Shown here: positions 1 through 5,742 of the stretch, in pieces
How the letters are laid out: each line of letters starts with the position of its first letter
Numbering within the stretch: the stretch's first letter is position 1
Assembly: GCA_964423705.1 (NCBI GenBank)
Contig: CAYRGA010000056.1
Location: 1-11,587, forward strand
From: CAKSIN01 sp964423705
GTDB lineage: Bacteria; Bacillota; Clostridia; UMGS1810
DNA: 11,587 nt
Reading direction: 5' to 3'
Translations under genes and position numbers: made by a program
Notes under the pieces: generated by a model
Databases searched by the model: none
Told to the model about the DNA's origin: nothing
Seen by the model: only the letters and a program-made list of their open reading frames with translations

Positions 1-1569
1 GCAATAATACTTATATGTATCTTTTTCGGAAAGCTATCCGGAAAAATCGGCATACCGACACTTTTGCTTTTTATATTTTTAGGTATGCTGTTCGGTTCGG
101 ACGGACTGTTTAAAATTAAATTTGATAACTATACCTTTGCCGAGCAAATATGCTCTGTGGCACTTATATTTATAATGTTTTACGGCGGCTTCGGAACAAA
201 CTGGAGCAAAGCAAAGTCAACCGCCGTCAAGGCACTTTTATTATCCGGTCCCGGAGTGGTTATCACCGCCGGCATAACCGGAATATTTTGCTTTTTCGTT
301 CTCAAATTCGATTTTACGGAAAGCATGCTTATAGGCGCAGTAGTAAGCTCCACGGATGCTGCATCGGTTTTCGCGGTTCTCCGTTCAAAAAAGCTTAATT
401 TAAAGTACAACACCGCATCTCTTCTTGAAATCGAAAGCGGAAGTAACGACCCGTTCTCCTACATGCTTACGGTAATCATACTCTCCTATATGGGTGCAAA
501 AAATCAAAGTATCAATGTGGGATATATGATATTTGCTCAAATAATCTTCGGAGCGATTACCGGTATACTGTGCGCATTTGCGGCAGCTTATATACTTTCA
601 AAGTGCAATCTTGCCGAAAACGGATTTGATTCGATTTTTGTATTCGGAACAGCGCTTATATCCTACTCATTGGCATCCGTCATAGGCGGAAACGGCTATC
701 TCAGCGTATATATAACCGGAATTATCTTAGGAAACAAGCAGCTAGTAAACAAAAAGGCTCTTGTGCACTTCTTCGACGGTTTTACCGGACTTATGCAAAT
801 GCTGATATTCTTTCTGCTGGGACTTTTGGCATTTCCTTCGCAGCTTCCGGGAATTACACTTTCCGCACTGGCGATTGCACTGTTTTTGACATTTGTGTCA
901 CGACCGATAGCTGTATTTGCAATGCTCACACCATTTAAATGTCCTCTCAATCAGCAACTGCTCATATGCTGGTCGGGTCTGCGCGGTGCCGCATCGATAG
1001 TATTTGCCATAATGGCTCGTCTAAGCCCAGCATATACAAAATCCGACATTTTTCACATTGTATTTTTTATAGTACTGTTTTCAATATCCATACAAGGTGC
1101 TCTCATACCGTTTGCGGCAAGAAAGCTTAAAATGATAGACAACAGCGATGATGTAATGAAAACCTTTAATGACTATTCGGATGAAATACCCATCCGTTTT
1201 ATAAGGCTTCACATTACGCCAAACCACCCATGGATTTCCAAAAAAATTAAAAACATCAAGCTTTTGCCCGATGTAATTTTAGTTTTGGTTATACGAAACG
1301 GCGAACAAATCATTCCGCGCGGTAACACTGAAATCTGTGAAGGCGACGAAATCATAGTCAGCGGTCTTGCGCCGGATGACGGCACGCTCGGATACCTTAC
1401 CGAAGTTGTTATCGACAATGACAACAGCTGGTGCGGAAAAACTCTGTCCGATATAAAGATGAATCACGACAGACTCATCGTATTGATAATGAGAAACGGA
1501 AAAACTCTGATTCCATCGGGAAAAACAAAAATAAAAGAAAAAGATGTTTTAATAATAAATCAATCCTGA
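1..1569 (+). CDS. CPA-family K+ or Na+/H+ antiporter with two C-terminal RCK_C domains (5' partial)
   Basis: This is an integral membrane antiporter exchanging monovalent cations (K+ or Na+) for protons, with a role in cytoplasmic ion and pH balance. The frame is open to the left edge, so the 5' end is missing, probably only 10-20 codons, because the first visible residues already resemble transmembrane helix 1. The 522 visible codons encode about 12 hydrophobic helices up to about residue 375. Family motifs are STDAA (117-121), ESGSND (145-150, with the conserved Asn-Asp of the ion site) and GLRGAAS (about 326-332). The cytoplasmic tail holds two homologous RCK_C/TrkA_C units (about 398-456 and 466-522), recognisable by the repeated pattern LVIRNGEQIIPRG / LIMRNGKTLIPSG. 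No RCK_N NAD-binding domain is visible. The closest described group is NhaP2/CvrA-type K+/H+ antiporters; ion specificity cannot be read from sequence. The gene ends just before an intrinsic terminator. Confidence 0.9.
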   Translation, partial: AIILICIFFGKLSGKIGIPTLLLFIFLGMLFGSDGLFKIKFDNYTFAEQICSVALIFIMFYGGFGTNWSKAKSTAVKALLLSGPGVVITAGITGIFCFFVLKFDFTESMLIGAVVSSTDAASVFAVLRSKKLNLKYNTASLLEIESGSNDPFSYMLTVIILSYMGAKNQSINVGYMIFAQIIFGAITGILCAFAAAYILSKCNLAENGFDSIFVFGTALISYSLASVIGGNGYLSVYITGIILGNKQLVNKKALVHFFDGFTGLMQMLIFFLLGLLAFPSQLPGITLSALAIALFLTFVSRPIAVFAMLTPFKCPLNQQLLICWSGLRGAASIVFAIMARLSPAYTKSDIFHIVFFIVLFSISIQGALIPFAARKLKMIDNSDDVMKTFNDYSDEIPIRFIRLHITPNHPWISKKIKNIKLLPDVILVLVIRNGEQIIPRGNTEICEGDEIIVSGLAPDDGTLGYLTEVVIDNDNSWCGKTLSDIKMNHDRLIVLIMRNGKTLIPSGKTKIKEKDVLIINQS

Positions 1570-1575
1570 TATTTG

Positions 1576-1608
1576 CCTCCGCATAATTAAATTGCGGAGG
1601 TTTTAATT
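1576..1608 (+). terminator. Rho-independent terminator after the antiporter gene
   Basis: A perfect 8-bp stem, CCTCCGCA (1576-1583) pairing with TGCGGAGG (1593-1600), encloses a 9-base A/T-rich loop and is followed directly by TTTTAATT. It starts seven bases after the antiporter stop codon. GC-rich stem, short loop and U-rich tail make it a standard intrinsic terminator that separates the antiporter transcript from the sigma-factor operon. Confidence 0.88.
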
Positions 1609-1675
1609 ATGACAGCATCCTAAATATCCGTAAGGTGATACTACCGTAAAGAACTTTTTGTATTTTTTAAATTTT

Positions 1676-1704
1676 TCAAACTTTTTTAAGCTGTTTAAAG
1701 TCTA
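1676..1704 (+). promoter_or_regulatory. Candidate ECF-sigma promoter of the sigma/anti-sigma operon
   Basis: A TCAAAC element (1676-1681), followed by a run of six T and a 17-base spacer, precedes AGTCTA (1699-1704). This resembles the TGAAAC / CGTC pattern of the ECF sigma group that includes SigX, SigW and SigV, whose -35 region carries an AAC core and whose -10 region carries a GTC core. Its position directly upstream of an ECF sigma gene fits autoregulation. Transcription would start around 1710-1712, leaving a very short leader just ahead of the ribosome binding site, which is a weakness of the call. I saw no sigma-A-type promoter in the same gap. The match was made by eye. Confidence 0.45.
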
Positions 1705-1715
1705 AGCTTATGAAA

Positions 1716-1720
1716 GGAGG
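1716..1720 (+). promoter_or_regulatory. Ribosome binding site fixing the sigma-factor start
   Basis: GGAGG sits 7 bases before the ATG at 1728 and 4 bases before the ATG at 1725. An in-frame ATG at 1710 lies upstream of this site and would place the Shine-Dalgarno inside the coding sequence, so it is not the start. The 7-base spacing favours 1728. Confidence 0.8.
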
Positions 1721-1727
1721 TCAAATG

Positions 1728-2210
1728 ATGAATAAAAAACAAGCGCTTGAAAATTTTCTGACAGCAAATATCGATTCGGCATACCGCTTTGCTTACACTT
1801 ATACAAAAAACAGACGTGATGCCGAAGATGTTGTAAATGAAAGCGTAGTCAAGGCACTTCGCTCCGTAAATACCCTGAAGGACACTGCATACATAAAGCC
1901 TTGGTTTTACAGGATAATATCAAACACTGCTCTTACATACATTAAGAAAAGCCATAAAGTTACATTTATAAACATCGAAGATGCCCCCGAAAGCATAAAC
2001 GAAAAAGATGCTTACTCAGATATTTCGTTTAACAGTATAATAGACAAACTGAGTATAAAATACAAGCCAGTAATTGTATTGCGTTTTTTGGAAAACATGA
2101 CCATAAGCGAAATAGCAAATGTTTTAAACGTCAACGAAAGCACTGTTAAAACACGGCTTTACAAAGCACTGTCAATTCTTAAAATCAATATTGAGGAGGA
2201 CCAAATATGA
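1728..2210 (+). CDS. sigV: ECF RNA polymerase sigma factor, SigV-like
   Basis: This alternative sigma factor of 160 residues directs RNA polymerase to a small stress regulon. Sigma region 2 spans about residues 12-77, with the pattern YTKNRRDAEDVVNES and the conserved PWFYRI segment that follows. Sigma region 4 spans about 105-150, with the helix-turn-helix SEIANVLNVNESTVKTRLYK. There is no region 1 or 3, and the length is typical of ECF sigma factors. The start at 1728 (or 1725) is set by the GGAGG just upstream. The stop codon overlaps the ATG of the anti-sigma gene (ATGA at 2207-2210), so the two proteins are probably translationally coupled and made in matched amounts. The SigV assignment rests mainly on the RsiV-like partner, because ECF factors are hard to subclassify alone. 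A candidate promoter at 1676-1704 suggests autoregulation. Confidence 0.88.
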   Translation: MNKKQALENFLTANIDSAYRFAYTYTKNRRDAEDVVNESVVKALRSVNTLKDTAYIKPWFYRIISNTALTYIKKSHKVTFINIEDAPESINEKDAYSDISFNSIIDKLSIKYKPVIVLRFLENMTISEIANVLNVNESTVKTRLYKALSILKINIEEDQI

Positions 2211-3064
2211 AAAACTTTAACAAAATCCGTCAAGAATACGATGCAATTAAAGCTTCCGATGAATTTAAAAGCAAAATTAACGACACTATAAAGCAGGAAA
2301 ATCAAAAGAAAAAATTCCATTTTAAAGCGACAATGGGTTCAATAAGTGCCGCTGCGGCATTGGTAATCGCCTTCAATTGTTTGCCAAGTCTGGCAAATGC
2401 AACCGCAGATATCCCGATTCTAAGTTCATTGGTACGTGTCGTAACTCTCGGAAAATATGAAGTCAAAGACAATGGTTATGAAGCAAAGGTTGTCACCCCG
2501 AAGGTGGAGGGCTTGCTTGACAAAGAGCTTGAGCAGAAATTAAACAAGGAATTTAAGGAAAACGCCGATTCCGTAATCAAAGCCTACGAAAAGGATGTCT
2601 GCGACTTAAAAAAGGAATACGGTGATGATACGATTCATATGGGTGTAGATTCGGATTACATCATAAAAACCGACAACGATGACATACTGGCACTCGACGT
2701 ATACATTCTCTACACCGCCGGTTCTTCAAGTACCAAACACACATTTTACAATATAGATAAAAAAAGCGGCGAGATATTGACATTAAAAGGCATGTTTAAA
2801 AAGGATGCCGACTTCACGGCTCCGATAAACGAATATATAAAAAATGAAATGAACAGAATAAACAAGGAAGAAGAAGGAATGTTCTGGGTAGAAAAAAATG
2901 AATTCGATGACGGTTTCCAAGGTATAAAAGAAGACCAGAATTTCTATATAAACGACAAAAATAATATTGTAATCTGCTTTGACAAATATGAGGTTGCCGC
3001 AGGCGCTCAGGGATGCCCGGAATTTGAAATTCCAAGCAGTGTAGTTAAAAATATTTTAAAATAG
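2207..3064 (+). CDS. rsiV: RsiV-like membrane anti-sigma factor (DUF3298/RsiV domain)
   Basis: This anti-sigma factor is predicted to hold the upstream sigma factor inactive at the membrane. Residues 1-42 form a charged cytoplasmic segment for sigma binding. One transmembrane helix covers about 43-60, and the rest is extracellular. Its 285 residues equal, to my recollection, the length of Bacillus subtilis RsiV, and the C-terminal pattern FDKYEVAAGAQG followed by PEFEIP is typical of the DUF3298/RsiV domain, which in RsiV binds lysozyme directly. Just outside the helix, ANA (63-65) followed by TADIPIL resembles the signal-peptidase cleavage region through which RsiV releases SigV. A strong AGGAGG (2194-2199) precedes the ATG that overlaps the sigma stop. 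It is the last gene of the operon and faces a convergent terminator. Lysozyme as the actual ligand is an inference from homologues. Confidence 0.88.
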   Translation: MKNFNKIRQEYDAIKASDEFKSKINDTIKQENQKKKFHFKATMGSISAAAALVIAFNCLPSLANATADIPILSSLVRVVTLGKYEVKDNGYEAKVVTPKVEGLLDKELEQKLNKEFKENADSVIKAYEKDVCDLKKEYGDDTIHMGVDSDYIIKTDNDDILALDVYILYTAGSSSTKHTFYNIDKKSGEILTLKGMFKKDADFTAPINEYIKNEMNRINKEEEGMFWVEKNEFDDGFQGIKEDQNFYINDKNNIVICFDKYEVAAGAQGCPEFEIPSSVVKNILK

Positions 3065-3090
3065 TCCAAGCAAAAAGTTATTGAGCATGC

Positions 3091-3144
3091 AAAGAGCATA
3101 TTCATTCCGATACCTGTGTTATCAATGAATATGCTCTTTAATTT
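3091..3144 (+). terminator. Terminator with perfect 16-bp inverted repeat between convergent genes
   Basis: AAAGAGCATATTCATT (3091-3106) is perfectly complementary to 3124-3139. A further 4-bp GATA/TATC pairing (3109-3112 with 3120-3123) shortens the loop to 7 bases. On the plus strand the stem is followed by TTTAATTTTA, a good U-rich tail for ending the rsiV transcript. On the minus strand the arm also ends in TTT but is then followed by GCATGC, so its action on the acyl-CoA synthetase transcript is less certain. It is the only stem-loop I see in this 93-base junction. Confidence 0.8.
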
Positions 3145-3157
3145 TAGCAAAAATCAA

Positions 3158-4867
3158 TTAAATTTCCAAATATCTCTTAATTTTCTGTGTGGTGGTTTTC
3201 TTGAAATCCTCTCTGCGCACAGTAACATTACGTATATACTTATACAGCGGATTGCGCTTGTTTACCGTATCAACCGCCGACTTCATCAATTCTTCTATCT
3301 TTTCGTCGGACACATCTTTTCCGAGGACACCTTCTATAGCTGTAAGGTTCGGAACAATAATTGCCGAAATAATCAATTCGCCGCTGTCATCCACATTTTT
3401 GCCGTATACAAGGCTTTCCTTGACATACTCGTTTTGATTTATAAACGCTTCCAATTCTTCGGGATATATATTTTTACCGTTTTTAGTTACTATTACATTT
3501 TTCTTCCTGCCGGTAATGTATATATATTTATCGGCATCGATATAACCCAAATCTCCTGTACGGAACCAGCCATCAACCACAGCGTTACATGTTTCCTCAT
3601 CATTTTTATAATAACCGTTCATAACGTTATCGCCCTTACAGATGATTTCGCCGACACCTTCGTCATTCGGCATAAGGACATCCACATCCATACACGGAAG
3701 TGCGATTCCAGCCGCACCTTCGCGGAACATTCCGCTTCTGCTGAGTGCCACTATCGGTGCACACTCCGTAATTCCGTAGCCCTGCAAAAATTCAATGCCG
3801 ATATCCTCAAAGAATTTCTGAGTTTCGGCACTGATGGATGCCGCACCGCTTATGAAAAGCCTTACATTTCCTCCGAGACTCTCATAAACGCTCTTAAACA
3901 CGCTGCGGCGTTTATCTATCCCCAGTTTCAAAAGTGTTCTTGTGAGTTTAAGACCTGTCTTAAACTTCTTCTCCATACCGTTCTTTTTAATCTGAGTAAG
4001 AATTCTTTTGTGCATAGCCTCGAAAAGTGCCGGAACACCGAGCATCATGGTAGCATGTGCTTCCTTTAAATTATTGGCGATATAGCGCAGACCATCACTG
4101 TAAGCTATGGTCGAACCTCGGTAAATAGGTGCCAAAAATCCGCACGTACATTCATATGTGTGATGTATCGGCAATACTGACAAAAATATATCCTTCTCGC
4201 CGCAGTAAACCATAGAACACATTGACATAAGATTCGTAACTATATTTTTATGCGAAAGCAGTACACCCTTTGACATTGCCGTAGTGCCTGAGGTAAACAG
4301 CAAAATTTTCGATTCATCCGGAACTATTTCAACATTGTCAAATCGTACATCTCCATTGTCAACAAGTGCTTTGCCTTTAGCTATCAAATCATTAAAAGCA
4401 AGCTCTCCCGCATTTTTATCAGCCTCGTCACTGTCCATATTTACGGCATACTTTATATTTTCCGGTAAGCTTGAACCGAGCTTTTTCTTCACATTTTTTG
4501 AATATACCACAGCCGAAGCGTCGGACACAACCAGCAGATTGGCAATATCCTCAGCCGCAAGTTCCTTATCGATAGGAACAATTACCGCATCGCCGTTCAC
4601 CGCCGCCATATATGTTACTGCCCACTCATAGCGATTTTCGCTGACAACAGCAATTTTACAGGATTTATTAAGTCCCATATCAATAAAAGCGGTACCAAGT
4701 GCTTTAACATCATCACCGAAACGCCTGTAAGTAATACCGCTGTAGCTGTCTGTACGATTTTTCTTAACCAAAAAAGCATTCTTATCTGCGTAAATCTCCA
4801 CGCTTTGATTTAGCATATCCTTCAAGGATGCAATTTCTCTTACCTCATAAAACGAATTTTTCTTCAT
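3158..4867 (-). CDS. AMP-forming acyl-CoA synthetase (long-chain fatty acid-CoA ligase-like)
   Basis: This adenylate-forming enzyme activates a carboxylic acid with ATP to an acyl-AMP and is expected to transfer the acyl group to CoA. In its 569 residues I see the ATP-binding loop FTSGTTAMSKG (about 191-201), the YGITE motif (364-368), TGDLGYID (437-444), the hinge GRKKN (453-457), and a C-terminal KTTTQKIKR whose Lys near 562 matches the catalytic lysine of the small domain. The layout fits FadD-like long-chain ligases; the acyl substrate is not readable. An ATG 18 bases further upstream (4885) lacks a ribosome binding site and would include the GAGGTGGAGG at 4871-4880, so I start at 4867. 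It lies 35 bases after the deacetylase gene and is the last minus-strand gene before the convergent junction. A peptide synthetase-type or acyl-ACP activator is a less likely alternative. Confidence 0.88.
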   Translation of the reverse strand: MKKNSFYEVREIASLKDMLNQSVEIYADKNAFLVKKNRTDSYSGITYRRFGDDVKALGTAFIDMGLNKSCKIAVVSENRYEWAVTYMAAVNGDAVIVPIDKELAAEDIANLLVVSDASAVVYSKNVKKKLGSSLPENIKYAVNMDSDEADKNAGELAFNDLIAKGKALVDNGDVRFDNVEIVPDESKILLFTSGTTAMSKGVLLSHKNIVTNLMSMCSMVYCGEKDIFLSVLPIHHTYECTCGFLAPIYRGSTIAYSDGLRYIANNLKEAHATMMLGVPALFEAMHKRILTQIKKNGMEKKFKTGLKLTRTLLKLGIDKRRSVFKSVYESLGGNVRLFISGAASISAETQKFFEDIGIEFLQGYGITECAPIVALSRSGMFREGAAGIALPCMDVDVLMPNDEGVGEIICKGDNVMNGYYKNDEETCNAVVDGWFRTGDLGYIDADKYIYITGRKKNVIVTKNGKNIYPEELEAFINQNEYVKESLVYGKNVDDSGELIISAIIVPNLTAIEGVLGKDVSDEKIEELMKSAVDTVNKRNPLYKYIRNVTVRREDFKKTTTQKIKRYLEI

Positions 4868-4870
4868 ATT

Positions 4871-4880
4871 CCTCCACCTC
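4871..4880 (-). promoter_or_regulatory. Ribosome binding site fixing the acyl-CoA synthetase start
   Basis: Read on the minus strand this is GAGGTGGAGG. Its GAGGTG part ends 7 bases before the ATG at 4867, a normal distance. The upstream in-frame ATG at 4885 would place this site inside the protein and has no site of its own. Confidence 0.75.
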
Positions 4881-4902
4881 ATCATGAATAAATATTAAAT
4901 TC

Positions 4903-5670
4903 TCAGTAATTTGATTGTATGTACTGCATTAAAACCTCGGCGGTCATATCACCGGATACATTGAGCCGTTTAAGCTGTGACAAATCCGAAGTTCTGTCGT
5001 TTACTCCGTTGTTTCCGACTACACAGAGCATTTTATACCCCGCGGTTTTACCGACGGAAGCCGAATCGTAATTTACAAATCCGTACGGATATGCCATATA
5101 CTTACACTCTTTTTTTAAATTCTTTTCTATAAGATATTTTGAAAGACGCATTTCCTTCACCGTTTCGGCATAAGTGAGTTCGCTGAATGACGGATGTGTA
5201 AGTGAATGGCTCTCAATATCTATTATCCCGCTGTTTTCCATTTCAGCCGCCTGTTCCCAACTGAAATGCGGAAATTCAACAGTATCGCAACCCATTCTGG
5301 AGGCTATAACAAATATTGTGGCTTTCATTCCCATTTGCTTTAAGACAGGAAAAGCATATTCATAATTATTAAGGTATCCGTCATCAAAGCAAATAACTAT
5401 CGGATTTGTCGGAAGCTCAGTCCCTTCGGTCACATAGGCGTAATACTCATCTAACGTAACAGTATTATATCCCGCATTTTTCAGTGTCTGCATATGTTGT
5501 ATGAAATTTTCTTCGGATATGTGTAGCAATGCATCCGAGCCCGGTGTATACTCCTTTAATACACTGTGATAAAGCAAAAACGGCACACCTGTGTCGATTT
5601 CTGCCTGTACCGTCAATGATGCCGATAATATAAGCACAAACATTAAAGCAAATATTAATATACGCTTCAT
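4903..5670 (-). CDS. Secreted polysaccharide deacetylase (NodB/CE4 domain)
   Basis: This 255-residue exported hydrolase is predicted to remove N-acetyl groups from a cell-wall or surface glycan. An N-terminal signal peptide (about 1-23, ending VQA) has no lipobox cysteine. NodB-homology motifs are CFDDGY (94-99, catalytic-base Asp and metal-binding Asp), SHSLTH (154-159, the two metal-binding His) and AYPYG (193-197), where the CE4 motif often reads RxPYG. The early LLYHSV (32-37) and the AYPYG form place it nearer the PgaB/YadE-like branch than classical PgdA. The metal site appears intact, so activity is likely, but whether the substrate is peptidoglycan or another polysaccharide is open. 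GGAGG lies 7 bases before the ATG. It follows leuS after 72 bases containing a hairpin and precedes the acyl-CoA synthetase by 35 bases. I could not identify an ECF-type promoter in front of it. Confidence 0.88.
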   Translation of the reverse strand: MKRILIFALMFVLILSASLTVQAEIDTGVPFLLYHSVLKEYTPGSDALLHISEENFIQHMQTLKNAGYNTVTLDEYYAYVTEGTELPTNPIVICFDDGYLNNYEYAFPVLKQMGMKATIFVIASRMGCDTVEFPHFSWEQAAEMENSGIIDIESHSLTHPSFSELTYAETVKEMRLSKYLIEKNLKKECKYMAYPYGFVNYDSASVGKTAGYKMLCVVGNNGVNDRTSDLSQLKRLNVSGDMTAEVLMQYIQSNY

Positions 5671-5702
5671 TATTTATCCTCCGTTTTATCGCTTTAAGTA
5701 CA

Positions 5703-5728
5703 GCTTGCCGTATTTCACAACGGCAAGC
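5703..5728. other. Hairpin between leuS and the deacetylase gene
   Basis: A perfect 9-bp stem, GCTTGCCGT (5703-5711) with ACGGCAAGC (5720-5728), has an 8-base loop. In the direction of leuS transcription (minus) the stem is followed by TGTACTTAAAG, which lacks a U tract, so it is a poor terminator for leuS. On the plus strand it is followed, two bases later, by TTTAATTTGATTTTATTTTA, the layout of an intrinsic terminator, although no plus-strand gene ends here. It may partly separate leuS from the genes that follow, stabilise mRNA ends, or stop antisense transcription. Confidence 0.4.
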
Positions 5729-5742
5729 CGTTTAATTTGATT

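Noticed and set aside
1611..1675. Short repeats CCGTAA and the GGT/ACC pairing in the gap before the sigma gene
   Set aside because: Too short and weak to support an RNA element or operator.
1710..1727. Upstream ATG as the start of the sigma factor
   Set aside because: Starting here would put the strong GGAGG inside the coding sequence; the tandem ATGs at 1725/1728 are correctly placed behind it.
3116..4069. A 317-codon open frame on the plus strand
   Set aside because: It lies antisense to the acyl-CoA synthetase, whose motifs are unmistakable. The translation is rich in Phe, Ile, His and Cys, has no recognisable domain, and begins within the terminator stem-loop with no ribosome binding site.
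5671..5742. A SigV-type promoter before the deacetylase gene
   Set aside because: A TGAAAT sequence on the minus strand resembles a -35 box, but no GTC-type -10 element occurs at 16-17 bases, so I do not call it.
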